The notes: generated by a model not told the origin, from the letters alone. Shown: positions 36,779-45,501, counted from the first letter of the stretch. The stretch is 64,000 nucleotides of DNA from Hymenobacter sublimis (GCF_023101345.1 NZ_CP095848.1:3746001-3810000); one strand, 5' to 3'. Translations and numbers: made by a program.

Positions 36779-37246
36779 TCGCACTTGATTCTTGCCACGG
36801 TAACTAGCTGTCTGCGCGTGGCAATTAGGGCAAAGTAACTGTAAATTCTCGAAACGATGGTCGTTATTTATTCCATTTACATGGTGAAGCTCCAAGGGTA
36901 TAAGCTTGCCCAACCACTCCACTTGCGCACAACTTTCACACTTTCTTTCTTTTAACCCCTCACTTAATAACCGATTTTTCAGCCTGTGCGAGGAAGTATA
37001 GCGAGAGTTTTTTACCAGAATATTATCCCACGAAAATTGTCGGCCAACGTCGCGGTACCGCTCCCCTCTGTTCCAGCCTTGACCAGTGAAGTGGCTAATA
37101 TCAATGGTTAATGCAGCAATGCGGCCTTTGATGGTCTTGTAATTGCCCCCTGCTGGAACTAAGCCCAACCGCTTGATAAGTTGCGCCATGGACAAGCATT
37201 CTGCAGCTAGTGCCCGGAATTGCTCATCCGACACTTTGATTCTCAT
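36761..37246 (-). CDS. HNH endonuclease ending inside tRNA-Leu
   Basis: 161 residues. A classic HNH/McrA-type nuclease domain with a zinc ribbon: C103-x2-C106, ELHHVNG with His121-His122, NxxNDHRFENLQLLCPNCHAQT with Asn134, Cys139, Cys142 and His143. The N-terminal half has a short helix-turn-helix-like segment (AQLIKRLGLVPAGGNY). The gene is AT-richer than its neighbours, pointing to acquisition. It lies between tRNA-Gly and tRNA-Leu on the same strand, and its last five codons (Ala-Gly-Val-Val-Glu) and TAG stop are bases 1-18 of the tRNA. Start is taken as ATG 37246; GTG 37264 is an alternative. A homing-type or restriction-like role is inferred only. Confidence 0.88.
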   Translation of the reverse strand: MRIKVSDEQFRALAAECLSMAQLIKRLGLVPAGGNYKTIKGRIAALTIDISHFTGQGWNRGERYRDVGRQFSWDNILVKNSRYTSSHRLKNRLLSEGLKERKCESCAQVEWLGKLIPLELHHVNGINNDHRFENLQLLCPNCHAQTASYRGKNQVRAGVVE

Positions 37247-37276
37247 ATCAACTCGATTGAGCACTTAGTATAAAGC

Positions 37277-37308
37277 AAAAGACCCTGCCGAATGACAGGG
37301 TCTTTTTT
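37277..37308 (-). terminator. Terminator after tRNA-Gly
   Basis: GACCCTG (37281-37287) pairs with CAGGGTC (37296-37302), extended by A-T pairs from AAAA and TTTT. Read on the minus strand it follows the tRNA-Gly 3' end within a few bases, with a T-run after the stem. Confidence 0.85.
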
Positions 37309-37310
37309 GG

Positions 37311-37383
37311 AGCGGGAGACGAGGTTCGAACTCGCGACCTCGACCTTGGCAAGGTCGCGCTCTACCAACTGAGCTACTCTCGC
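37311..37383 (-). tRNA. tRNA-Gly (anticodon GCC)
   Basis: 73 bases on the minus strand. The D-arm is AGCTCAGTTGGTAGAGC-like, the anticodon arm CGACC-TTGCCAA-GGTCG, and the T arm CGAGG-region reads GTTCGAACC in a normal fold. Acceptor arms GCGAGAG and CTCCCGC have one A-C mismatch at the fourth pair. Discriminator T; CCA not encoded. A strong upstream promoter is present at 37420-37449. Confidence 0.96.
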
Positions 37384-37419
37384 TTTTGATCTTGGCGCCG
37401 TAGTGGCGTTTTGATGTGA

Positions 37420-37449
37420 CAAAGGTACTACAGGAAACCGCGAAGTCAA
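37420..37449 (-). promoter_or_regulatory. Bacteroidota promoter (-33/-7) of tRNA-Gly
   Basis: On the minus strand TTG (37449-37447) is followed after exactly 19 bases by TACCTTTG (37427-37420). Both elements and their spacing fit the Bacteroidota sigma-A consensus, the best match in the window. Transcription would start about 30 bases before the tRNA. Confidence 0.85.
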
Positions 37450-37579
37450 GAGCCCACTTTAAAAAAACCGATACTTTTTGTTTCACCAGAACCTTCTTAG
37501 CTGATTTTCAGGGAGAAAAATTTAGGTAAAAACTACTTCTCAGCAACTATACCACTACGGTTTACCAGCCTACATCGAA

Positions 37580-37646
37580 AAGCCCTACCCCCATTCCCTG
37601 CTCAGACATTGTGAAAGAATCCGAGTAGAAAATGGCGGTAGGGCTT
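37580..37646 (-). terminator. Possible terminator after mutS
   Basis: AAGCCCTACCCCCATT (37580-37595) pairs with AATGGCGGTAGGGCTT (37631-37646), one mismatch, with a 35-base loop. On the minus strand it follows the mutS stop and is followed by TTTTC. The long loop makes it less certain than the others. Confidence 0.5.
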
Positions 37647-37668
37647 CTGAAGTTGATAGCCAGCGAGC

Positions 37669-40473
37669 CTAGCTGCTGCTTAGGGTAAGCTTTAGCTCGT
37701 TAAGCTTGAGCAGGGCTTCAATGGGGGTCAGCGTGTTCACATCCAGTTTTTCCAGCAGTTCCCGCAGGCGCTCCAGGGCTGGGTCAGTTGGTTCAAACAT
37801 GCTGAGCTGCAGGCTGGGGCGTGGGGCGCTGTGCACAGCAGCCGTCGGCTGAGCCTTGGGGCCCCGCGGGGCAACATCCGCAGCCGGGGTGGAAGCCCGA
37901 CCGTTCAAGGGGACTACTTTTCCGCTCGTTGGCTCATCATCGAGGCCCGCCAGCACGTCGTCGAATTCCGTGGCGGCGTCCGCATCGGGGCCGGCGGAGG
38001 TGCGTTCCTGCTCCAAGTGGTGCATGATTTCATTGGCACGCAGCACCACGGAGGTAGGCATGCCGGCCATGCGGGCCACGTGAATGCCGAAGGAGTGCTC
38101 AGAGCCGCCTTCGCGCAGCTTGCGTAGGAACAGAATGCGCCCGTCGGCTTCCTTTACGGCCACGTTGTAGTTGCGTACCCGCGGGCAGTCGTCGGCTAGC
38201 TGGTTAAGCTCGTGGTAGTGGGTAGCAAACAGGGTTTTGGCCCGGGCCTTGGGCGAGTTGTGCAGGTGCTCCACAATGGCCCAGGCAATGCTGATGCCAT
38301 CGTAAGTGCTGGTGCCGCGCCCAATTTCGTCCATCAGCACCAGGCTACGGTCGGAGAGGTTGTTGAGGATGGAGGCCGTTTCGGTCATTTCCACCATGAA
38401 GGTGCTTTCGCCCTTGCTCAGGTTGTCGGAAGCACCCACGCGGGTAAAAATCTTGTCGATGATGCCCAAATGAGCCGAATCGGCGGGCACGAAAGAGCCG
38501 ATTTGGGCCAGCAGCACAATCAGGGCCGTTTGGCGCAGCAAAGCGGATTTGCCGGCCATGTTCGGACCCGTAATTACCACAATCTGCTGGTCATCTTGGT
38601 CCAGCCGGATGTCGTTGGGAATGTACTGCTCGCCGGGGGGCAGCTGGCGCTCAATGACGGGGTGGCGCCCGGCCCGGATGTCGAGGATGGTAGAATCATC
38701 GACAGTGGGCTTGACGTAGCGGTGCTGGCGAGCGGTGGCGGCAAAAGAAGCCAGGCAGTCAGTAACACCAATAGCACGGGCGTTCTGCTGAATCTGGGTG
38801 ACGTAGTCGGCGGCAAACAGTACCAGGTCGTTGTAGATGTTCTGCTCAATAATGAACAGGCGCTCCTCGGCGTGCAGAATCTTCTCCTCGTAGGTTTTCA
38901 GCTCCTCCGTGATGTAGCGCTCGGCATTCACCAGGGTTTGCTTGCGAATCCAGGAGGTAGGCACCTTGTCCTTGTGGGCGTTGGTGACTTCAAGGTAGTA
39001 GCCAAAAACCTTGTTATACGCTATTTTTAGGGAAGAAATGCCCGTTTCCTGCACGGCCCGTTGCTGGAGCTTAAACAGGTAGTCCTTGCCCGAAAACGCC
39101 ATGGCCCGCAGCTCGTCCAGTTCTTTGTCTACGCCATCATTCAGCACGCCGCCTTGGTTGGTAAGGATGGGCGCATCGACCTTGATTTTGGCCTGGATTT
39201 CGTTGCGCAGGGCGGTGCAAGGATTAAGTTGATCGGCCAGCTTTTGCAGGGCCCGCACGCCCGAAGCGGCTAGTTCCTCCCGGATTGGGCCGATGGCTTC
39301 CAGGGCCCGGGCCAACTGCTGCAGCTCCCGCGGGTTCACGCGGCGCACGGCCACCTTGGAAATCAGTCGCTCCAAGTCATTAATCTGGCGCAAGTGCTGA
39401 AGCGTGTTTTCCAGCAGCTCGGGCGTTTGCAGCAAGGCCTCTACCGTATCGAGGCGGCGCTGAATCTGGGCAGGCTCCTTGAGGGGTAGCACCACCCACT
39501 TGCGCAGCAGGCGGGCCCCCATGGGTGTCACGGTCTGGTCCAGGATGTCAATCAGGGGCACGCCGCCGGGGTGCTGGGGCTGCACCAGCTCCAGGTTGCG
39601 CACCGTAAACCGGTCGAGCCACACGTACTTGTCTTCCTCCAGGCGCCCAATGCTGCCGATATGGCCCACGTCGGTATGCTTGGTTTCGGCGAGGTAGTGC
39701 AGGATGCAGCCGGCGGCCGTGATGCCCTCGCGTAGCCCGTCAATACCAAAGCCCTTGAGCGAGGTAGTGTTGAAGTGCCGGGTCAGGGTTTCGTGGCCGT
39801 AGTCGAAGCCGAACACCCACTCATCCAGGGCAAAATGGCAGTAATCGGGCCCGAAATGGCCTTCAAACTCCTGGCGGCTTTTCTTGCAGAACAAAACTTC
39901 GGCGGGCAGAAAGTTCTGGAGCAGCTTGCCCAGGTAGTCCACGGTACCCTGGGCCACCAGAAACTCACCGGTGCTGATATCGAGGAAGCTGATGCCGGCC
40001 TCCTGCTTGCCGAAATGCACGGCGCAGAGGTAATTGTTGCTCTTGCGCTCCAGCACGTTGTCGTGCAGACTCACGCCGGGCGTCACCAGCTCCGTAATAC
40101 CGCGCTTTACCAGGCCCTTTGCTTGCTTAGGGTCTTCAAGCTGGTCGCAGATGGCCACCCGCTGCCCGGCCCGCACCAGCTTGGGCAGGTAGTTGTCGAG
40201 GGCATGGTGGGGAAAGCCGGCCAAGGGCGTTTCGGAAGAAGTGCCGGCCCCGCGCTTGGTCAGGGTAATATCCAGAATGCGGGAGGCCGTTACGGCATCC
40301 TCGCCAAAGGTTTCGTAGAAGTCGCCGACGCGGAACAGCAGCACCGCGCCGGGATGGGCCTGTTTGAGTTGGTAGTACTGCTTCATCAGCGGCGTATCAA
40401 CGACGGGCGCGGGCCCGAGGGAGCCGTGCATGCGGATAGGCTTTTTGTTGGGGTCGGCAGTTTTGGTTTTCAC
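37669..40473 (-). CDS. mutS: DNA mismatch repair protein MutS
   Basis: About 934 residues. MutS recognises mismatches and starts repair with MutL. The N-terminus has the mismatch-wedge region [16 protein letters not shown] with the Phe-x-Glu motif, the core and clamp domains follow, and the C-terminal ATPase contains [13 protein letters not shown] (Walker A), [16 protein letters not shown] (Walker B and signature) and [10 protein letters not shown]. An Ala/Pro-rich linker precedes the terminal helix-turn-helix. The start is uncertain: GTG 40473 ([11 protein letters not shown]) is used; ATG 40431 is an alternative. A reading to 40548 enters a repeat and is rejected. The gene is divergent from the TrmH-type methyltransferase. 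Confidence 0.95.
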   Translation of the reverse strand: MKTKTADPNKKPIRMHGSLGPAPVVDTPLMKQYYQLKQAHPGAVLLFRVGDFYETFGEDAVTASRILDITLTKRGAGTSSETPLAGFPHHALDNYLPKLVRAGQRVAICDQLEDPKQAKGLVKRGITELVTPGVSLHDNVLERKSNNYLCAVHFGKQEAGISFLDISTGEFLVAQGTVDYLGKLLQNFLPAEVLFCKKSRQEFEGHFGPDYCHFALDEWVFGFDYGHETLTRHFNTTSLKGFGIDGLREGITAAGCILHYLAETKHTDVGHIGSIGRLEEDKYVWLDRFTVRNLELVQPQHPGGVPLIDILDQTVTPMGARLLRKWVVLPLKEPAQIQRRLDTVEALLQTPELLENTLQHLRQINDLERLISKVAVRRVNPRELQQLARALEAIGPIREELAASGVRALQKLADQLNPCTALRNEIQAKIKVDAPILTNQGGVLNDGVDKELDELRAMAFSGKDYLFKLQQRAVQETGISSLKIAYNKVFGYYLEVTNAHKDKVPTSWIRKQTLVNAERYITEELKTYEEKILHAEERLFIIEQNIYNDLVLFAADYVTQIQQNARAIGVTDCLASFAATARQHRYVKPTVDDSTILDIRAGRHPVIERQLPPGEQYIPNDIRLDQDDQQIVVITGPNMAGKSALLRQTALIVLLAQIGSFVPADSAHLGIIDKIFTRVGASDNLSKGESTFMVEMTETASILNNLSDRSLVLMDEIGRGTSTYDGISIAWAIVEHLHNSPKARAKTLFATHYHELNQLADDCPRVRNYNVAVKEADGRILFLRKLREGGSEHSFGIHVARMAGMPTSVVLRANEIMHHLEQERTSAGPDADAATEFDDVLAGLDDEPTSGKVVPLNGRASTPAADVAPRGPKAQPTAAVHSAPRPSLQLSMFEPTDPALERLRELLEKLDVNTLTPIEALLKLNELKLTLSSS

Positions 40474-40552
40474 GGAAAGCGGAAATACGGGAAAGAGAAG
40501 TGGGCTGGGGCAGAAGCCCCCATTCGCCTTGCGAACAAGAACAGCCACCTTG

Positions 40553-40645
40553 TTATGCCGAGCCCCGTAAGGAATCTGGCCTGCCCCCGTTGGGTTGCTC
40601 CTCCAGCGTCAGCACGTCAGATTCCTCGCGGGGCTCGGCAGGAGG
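40553..40645. repeat. Inverted copy of a scattered TCATGC/TTATGCCGAGC repeat
   Basis: TGCCGAGCCCCG with GGAATCTG (40556-40578) recurs in reverse complement at 40618-40640, with two mismatches in 23 bases, around a 39-base loop. The unit resembles the single copy at 55376-55420 (TCATGCAGAGC...GAAGCATCTGGCGTGCTGATG). It lies in the mutS-trmH divergent gap. Confidence 0.7.
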
Positions 40646-40696
40646 TTCAGTAGAAAGGGGCGCAAGCCTAACAGCCGTTGCGCGGCGGCGCGTTCC

Positions 40697-40704
40697 TACC
40701 TTTG
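40697..40704 (+). promoter_or_regulatory. -7 element of the TrmH gene
   Basis: TACCTTTG, exact match; a TTG occurs 16 bases upstream (40678-40680), shorter than the usual 19-21. The annotated ATG is only five bases downstream, so the transcript may be leaderless. Confidence 0.6.
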
Positions 40705-40709
40705 GTGCC

Positions 40710-41252
40710 ATGCGCAAACTCTCGATGGAAGAACTGAACCGGCTGACGGTGGCAGACTTCAAAAATACGCGAAAATTCCCCCTTACCCTAGTGCTCGACA
40801 ACGTGCGCAGCCTGCACAACGTGGGTGCCGCCTTCCGCACGGCCGATGCTTTTGCCATTGAGAAAATCTGGCTCTGCGGCATCACGGGCCGCCCGCCCCA
40901 GCGCGAAATCACGAAAACAGCCCTGGGCTCCACCGAGTCGGTCACGTGGGAGTACGCACCGACTACAGTGGAGGCGTTGCAACAGCTGAAAGCGGCGGGC
41001 TACGTGGTAGTGGCCGTGGAGCAAACCACTGGCAGCCAACCCCTACCGGCTTTCCAACCCGACCCTACCCGCGCCTACGCCCTGGTCATGGGTAATGAAG
41101 TGTTCGGGGTAGAGGACGAGGTGCTGGCCCTCTGCGACGCTGCCGTGGAGATTCCGCAGTTCGGCACCAAGCACAGCCTGAACGTGAGTGTGGCCGCCGG
41201 CGTCGTGCTCTGGGACTTTATCAGCAAGATTGGCTGGGGCCTAACGCCATAA
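40710..41252 (+). CDS. TrmH/SpoU family RNA 2'-O-methyltransferase
   Basis: 180 residues. Transfers methyl from SAM to a ribose 2'-OH of tRNA or rRNA; the specific site is not readable. The three SPOUT motifs are visible: LDNVRSLHNVGAAFRTADAF (motif 1), YALVMGNEVFGV (motif 2) and EIPQFGTKHSLNVSVAAGVVLWDF-type motif 3 forming the trefoil knot. ATG 40710 (MRKLSMEELN) is chosen; a second Met lies five codons later at 40725. A longer upstream reading would cross the repeat at 40553-40645. It lacks the extra N-terminal domain of RlmB. Confidence 0.9.
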   Translation: MRKLSMEELNRLTVADFKNTRKFPLTLVLDNVRSLHNVGAAFRTADAFAIEKIWLCGITGRPPQREITKTALGSTESVTWEYAPTTVEALQQLKAAGYVVVAVEQTTGSQPLPAFQPDPTRAYALVMGNEVFGVEDEVLALCDAAVEIPQFGTKHSLNVSVAAGVVLWDFISKIGWGLTP

Positions 41253-41332
41253 GTAGGCGGTAAAAATACGAGCTTGGTAACAAAGCCTCTCATTTACTCA
41301 AAATTACGGTAAGAACTACGCGTTTTCTTGTG

Positions 41333-41340
41333 TAGATTTG
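41333..41340 (+). promoter_or_regulatory. -7 element of the M36 protease gene
   Basis: TAGATTTG fits TAnnTTTG, 68 bases before the ATG at 41409. Confidence 0.5.
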
Positions 41341-41408
41341 AAACGGACCGCCCCGCTTGGGAGGCCCTCGCTCCTGCCCACACCTATTTACCCTCCTAGC
41401 CCTTCTTG

Positions 41409-44084
41409 ATGAAGTCAACTTTTACTCCTACGGTGCGCGTTGTAGCTACCGCCGCCCTCCTGGCAATACCGGGTCTTGCATTGGCCCAATCGGCAGCGTT
41501 GCTTGACCAGGCGCGTAATGCTTTGCAGGCGCGCACGTCCGTCCTAGGCCTGAAAAAAACGGATGTTTCGGATCCGGCCATTACCAGCTCCTTCACCGAC
41601 GACTATAACGGCATCACGCACGTGTACCTGCGCCAGCGCTACCAGGGAGTAGAGATTTACAACGCCGTGGCCGATGTGCACTTGAATGCGGCGGGGCAGG
41701 TGGCTAGTCTGCACAGCAAATTTGTGGTGAATGCTGCGGCCCAGGCCCGTCCGGCCACGCCCGGCCTCACGGCGGAGCAAGCCGTAGCGGCGGCGGCCCA
41801 AGCCCTGAACCTGGCGGCCCCCCAGGGCCTGCGAGTACTCAAAGCTGGCACCGCAGCGGCCGGTCTGGAATTCTCGACCGGCGGCATTTCCCTGGACCCA
41901 ATTCCGGTGAAGCTGATGTACCTGCCCATGCCCACCGGCGAGCTGCGCCTGGTATGGGACGTCACCATTTACCCGCGGAACGCCCGCAACTACTGGAGCG
42001 TACGCGTGGATGCCTCCACCGGCGCCCTGCTCGACCGGCACGACCTCGTGATTCGGGAGCCGTTTACCATGGCAGCTCTCACCGCGCCCCTGGCCCTGGC
42101 CTCCACGCCTACTCCGGCGGCCCCCACGGCGGCCCGCCCCACGGCCGGCAACAGCTACAATGTGTGGCCTATCACGGTGGAAAGCCCTAATCACGGCTCC
42201 CGGCAAGTAGTTACTGACCCCGCCGACCCCGCGGTTTCGCCCTACGGCTGGCACGATGTGGACGGCAAACCCGGCGCGGACTCCCTGCGCACGGCCGGCA
42301 ACAACGTGTACGCCTACGAGGACCGCAACAACCGCAACAACTCCGCCACGGAGCTGTGGCGCGGAGGCTACGCCCCGAAAGGCGGCACCAACCAAATCTT
42401 CGACGCACCCTTTAACAGTGGCGTTACCGCGGCTCCGACTGCCAACCTCGACGCGGCCATCATCAACCTGTTCTATTGGAACAACGTGATGCACGACGTA
42501 ATGGCGCGCAAGGGCTTTACTGAGGCCAGCGGCAACTTCCAGGCCTTCAACTACTCCAGCCAGGGCCGGGGCGGCGACGCCGTGTTTGCCGAAGCGCAAG
42601 ACGCCAGCATTGCAAATCCTGCCAGCTTCAACAATGCCAACTTTGCTACCCCCGCCGATGGCCGTACGCCCCGCATGCAAATGTATCTGTGGGAGCAAAA
42701 CGTTACCACGGCCAGCATTACGGCCCCGGCGACCCTAGCCGGACCGATTGCTGCGGCTGAGGGCGTGTTTACTCGCCGCCTTTCAAAAACGGGCCCAATC
42801 AGTGGTAATCTAGTGTTGGTGAACGATGGAACGGCTACGCCCACTTACGGCTGCCTTACGTACACCAACACTGCCGCCGTGAAGGACAACATTGCCTTGG
42901 TTGACCGCGGCGACTGTACGTTCGCCATCAAGGTGCAGCAAGCGCAAGTAGCCGGCGCGCGCATGGTTGTTATTATCAACAACAGTGCAACGCAAGGAGC
43001 CGTCTCTTTTGGTAGTGCCGCCGACTCAGTCGGTATCCGAATTCCGGGCGTCATGATTTCGAAGGCCGACGGTGACCGAATCAAAGCGGCCCTGCAGGCA
43101 GGTACCACCGTCAGCTTCACGGTTAGCGGCGTGACCAACTACCGCGACAGTGATTTCGACAATGGCATCATTGCCCACGAGTACGGCCACGGTATTTCCA
43201 CCCGCCTGACGGGCGGTGCAGCGGCCCCTAGCTGCCTACGCAGCGCTGAACAAATGGGCGAGGGCTGGAGTGATTTCTTCGGGCTGTGGATGACAACCAA
43301 GCCCAGCGACGTGGGCGCTACAGGCCGGGGCATTGGCACCTATAGCTCCTTCCAAGCCACCACGGGCGGCGGCATCCGGCCTAACCGCTACAGCACCAAC
43401 ATGACCACTAACCCGGCTACCTATGACTATATCGGCAAGACGGTAAGTGGGGAAGCCTACAATGCCGCCCACAATATCGGGTACGTGTGGGCTTCTGCAC
43501 TCTGGGATTTGAACTGGGCCCTGATTGACAAATACGGCTACAACACCGACCTGCGCGGCACCACCGGTGGCAACAACATTGCCCTGCAATTGGTTATCGA
43601 TGGGCTGAAACTGCAAGCCTGCAACCCCGGCTTCATCGACGGCCGCAACGCCATCCTGAAAGCGGACTCCATAAACAACAACGCCGCTAACTCGGCCATT
43701 ATTTGGCGCGTGTTTGCCCGCCGGGGCATGGGTTTCGGGGCTAGCCAAGGTAGCGCCGATCTGCTCAACGACCAGACGGCATCCTTCTCACTGCCTGCCG
43801 TGCTCAGCAGCCGGCAGCAGCTCAGCGAGAAACTGCTGGAGCTGTACCCCAACCCAGCCAACGACCAAGTGCTGGTACGCACGCAGGTTAGCAGCGCGGC
43901 CCCTGTGCAAGTAGAGCTAGTATCGTTGCTGGGCCAGCGCGTACGGGTGCAGCAGGTTTCCGCGGCCCGGTTGCAGCAGGAAGGTGCGCTCATCAATACG
44001 GCTGACGTAGCTGGGGGCGTGTACATCGTGCGCCTGACCACCTCGGAAGGTACCATCACCAAAAAGGTGGTAGTACAGCACTAA
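41409..44084 (+). CDS. Secreted M36 (fungalysin) metalloprotease with PA domain and T9SS tail
   Basis: 891 residues. Signal peptide of about 26 residues (VVATAALLAIPGLALAQ), an inhibitory FTP-type propeptide (FTDDYNGITHVYLRQRYQGV), then the peptidase domain. A PA-type insertion (TYTNTAAVKDNIALVDRGDC, then MVVIINN) precedes the zinc motif GIIAHEYGHGISTRL; the third ligand Glu is in EQMGEGWSDFFGLW. The last about 80 residues (ELYPNPANDQV to KKVVVQH) are a type A T9SS sorting domain. Expected to be secreted through SprA and to digest extracellular protein. ATG 41409 follows an in-frame TTG at 41406, which is rejected. A terminator follows. Confidence 0.95.
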   Translation: MKSTFTPTVRVVATAALLAIPGLALAQSAALLDQARNALQARTSVLGLKKTDVSDPAITSSFTDDYNGITHVYLRQRYQGVEIYNAVADVHLNAAGQVASLHSKFVVNAAAQARPATPGLTAEQAVAAAAQALNLAAPQGLRVLKAGTAAAGLEFSTGGISLDPIPVKLMYLPMPTGELRLVWDVTIYPRNARNYWSVRVDASTGALLDRHDLVIREPFTMAALTAPLALASTPTPAAPTAARPTAGNSYNVWPITVESPNHGSRQVVTDPADPAVSPYGWHDVDGKPGADSLRTAGNNVYAYEDRNNRNNSATELWRGGYAPKGGTNQIFDAPFNSGVTAAPTANLDAAIINLFYWNNVMHDVMARKGFTEASGNFQAFNYSSQGRGGDAVFAEAQDASIANPASFNNANFATPADGRTPRMQMYLWEQNVTTASITAPATLAGPIAAAEGVFTRRLSKTGPISGNLVLVNDGTATPTYGCLTYTNTAAVKDNIALVDRGDCTFAIKVQQAQVAGARMVVIINNSATQGAVSFGSAADSVGIRIPGVMISKADGDRIKAALQAGTTVSFTVSGVTNYRDSDFDNGIIAHEYGHGISTRLTGGAAAPSCLRSAEQMGEGWSDFFGLWMTTKPSDVGATGRGIGTYSSFQATTGGGIRPNRYSTNMTTNPATYDYIGKTVSGEAYNAAHNIGYVWASALWDLNWALIDKYGYNTDLRGTTGGNNIALQLVIDGLKLQACNPGFIDGRNAILKADSINNNAANSAIIWRVFARRGMGFGASQGSADLLNDQTASFSLPAVLSSRQQLSEKLLELYPNPANDQVLVRTQVSSAAPVQVELVSLLGQRVRVQQVSAARLQQEGALINTADVAGGVYIVRLTTSEGTITKKVVVQH

Positions 44085-44130
44085 GACTTAGGCGCAATTT
44101 GTCCTGGTTGCTTTGTTTCCCATTAAGAAA

Positions 44131-44170
44131 AACGCCCGTCTGGCTTTGCGCCGGGCGGGCAGTTTTTTTA
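44131..44170 (+). terminator. Terminator after M36 protease
   Basis: A GC-rich imperfect hairpin (AACGCCCGTCTGGC with GCGCCGGGCGGGC) is followed by AG and seven T. The stem has mismatches but the T-run is clear. Confidence 0.75.
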
Positions 44171-44201
44171 GCTTTTCAGCCTACTTGCTGGTTACTTACC
44201 C

Positions 44202-44633
44202 ATGACTCTATTCCTGCCTGACTCCTCCTTAGCTGACGCGGCCCTACTGGCCCTGCGGCCTACCCTGGATGCCGTGGTGCTAGATGGCGCGGCGGACTCC
44301 GTCGGCGACTTTTTGCACCAGACCCTGCGCCCCGTGCTCAAGCTACAAAACCACCGGCTGCTTACCGTAACGGCCGATTTTCTGGCCGATCATCATGTGC
44401 CGTTTGCCGGTGCCGGCGCGGCAGAGCGCCAGCGGGTGGTAGCGGAACTGCTCACGCGCAACACCAAGCTCCGTTACACCATCGTTGGGCTGATTACGGG
44501 CCTGTTTACCAGCGCCGAAACGGTTTTTTACCGCGCCCACCGCCCCGAGCTAAATCGGCGGCTACTGGAGCTGGCCGTTCGGCGGGTGCAGGACCAAACG
44601 GCGGAAATTGCTACCCTGCTACCGCCTGGATGA
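44202..44633 (+). CDS. Protein of unknown function, 143 aa, coupled to a J-protein
   Basis: I do not recognise a family. The protein is largely helical and soluble: MTLFLPDSSLADAALLALRP, then VVAELLTRNTKLRYTIVGLITG and LNRRLLELAVRRVQDQTAEIATLL. One segment (YTIVGLITGLFTSAE) is moderately hydrophobic. There is no signal peptide. Its stop codon overlaps the start of the J-domain gene (GGATGAGC), so the two products are made together and probably work together. ATG 44202 is the only good start. Function unknown. Confidence 0.75.
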   Translation: MTLFLPDSSLADAALLALRPTLDAVVLDGAADSVGDFLHQTLRPVLKLQNHRLLTVTADFLADHHVPFAGAGAAERQRVVAELLTRNTKLRYTIVGLITGLFTSAETVFYRAHRPELNRRLLELAVRRVQDQTAEIATLLPPG

Positions 44634-45430
44634 GCACGTTTTACGCCACGCTGGAAGTAAGTGAGCAGGCCACGGCCGAGGAAATCCGCCGGGCCTACCG
44701 CCGGCTGGTTCTGCTGACCCATCCTGACCGCACCCCCGATCCGGCTGCCCACGAGCGGTATCTGGCCGTTAATGCAGCCTACGATGTCCTGAGCCAACCT
44801 GAGCGCCGGCAGCTCTACGACGCGGCCCTGGCCATTCGGCGGCGCCCGCCTGCGCCGGCACCCGTGGCTACCTCTCCCGGGCGCACCAACCGGGACCGGC
44901 ACCGCCGACCGATGGCTCAGGTCCGCCGCGGTCCAACCCCCGATCCGTACGCGGTGGTGTACGCCCGCTACGCCCCCTGGGCCCGGCGCTTCTGCCTGCT
45001 CATGCTAGTGTTTTGCGGCCTGCTGCTGGTTGACTTTTGCTGGACCCGGGAGTACCCCCGCGAGGTGGTGCAGGCGGTGGAGCGGCACTCCTTATCCTCG
45101 CGCCGGAGCGGTATGGTTACGTATTACACCTTTCATACCCCGCACGCCAGCTTCCGCAGCTACGAGTACGATTGGACCATTGGCACGGCGCTGGCTATCC
45201 GCAAAAGCGCCTTATTTGGCCAAATCCGGCAGTTTGCCGTGGGCGGGCAGGGCTGGCAGCGCGCTGATCAGGTAAGCATCTACGGCAACTTTCTGTTTGC
45301 GCCGGCGCTGCTGTTGCTTATAGCCGCTGCCGGAACCTTCCGGCGTCGCTCCAATGTGTTCGTATTCAATTGCAGCCTGGGGTGCGGGCTGCTGCTGCTG
45401 GTGGTGATTTATTTCCTGGTCAGATCTTGA
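44630..45430 (+). CDS. Membrane-anchored J-domain protein
   Basis: 266 residues. An N-terminal DnaJ domain (residues 1-67) has EEIRRAYRRLVLLTHPDRTPDP, including the HPD tripeptide needed to stimulate Hsp70 ATPase. It lacks the Gly/Phe and zinc-finger regions of DnaJ, so it is a type III J-protein. After a basic Pro/Arg-rich linker there is one helix near residue 125 (FCLLMLVFCGLLLVDF) and two near the C-terminus (FLFAPALLLLIAAAGTF, CSLGCGLLLLVVIYFLV), with a soluble loop between. It would recruit DnaK to the inner membrane for an unknown client. It is co-translated with the preceding unknown gene. Confidence 0.88.
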   Translation: MSTFYATLEVSEQATAEEIRRAYRRLVLLTHPDRTPDPAAHERYLAVNAAYDVLSQPERRQLYDAALAIRRRPPAPAPVATSPGRTNRDRHRRPMAQVRRGPTPDPYAVVYARYAPWARRFCLLMLVFCGLLLVDFCWTREYPREVVQAVERHSLSSRRSGMVTYYTFHTPHASFRSYEYDWTIGTALAIRKSALFGQIRQFAVGGQGWQRADQVSIYGNFLFAPALLLLIAAAGTFRRRSNVFVFNCSLGCGLLLLVVIYFLVRS

Positions 45431-45447
45431 GGAAAAAGCTAGTCCTG

Positions 45448-45501
45448 CTACCCAGCAAAAAGCCCCCGAAGCGTACGCTTCGGGGGCTTTTTGCTGGGTA
45501 G
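45448..45501. terminator. 54-nt perfect palindrome, bidirectional terminator
   Basis: Bases 45448-45474 are the exact reverse complement of 45475-45501. The core AAAAAGCCCCCGAAGC / GCTTCGGGGGCTTTTT with flanking A/T tracts gives a very stable stem in RNA of both strands. It sits between the convergent J-protein and TerC genes. Confidence 0.95.

Noticed and set aside
37277..37308. Hairpin considered as a riboswitch or attenuator for the HNH gene
   Set aside because: Too short, and it fits a simple terminator directly after tRNA-Gly.
40474..40709. Extensions of mutS and trmH into their shared gap
   Set aside because: Both readings cross the inverted repeat at 40553-40645 and lie outside the conserved N-termini.
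41544..42698. 384-codon minus-strand ORF inside the M36 protease gene
   Set aside because: Shadow frame; Gly/Arg/His-rich composition typical of antisense reading of GC-rich codons.
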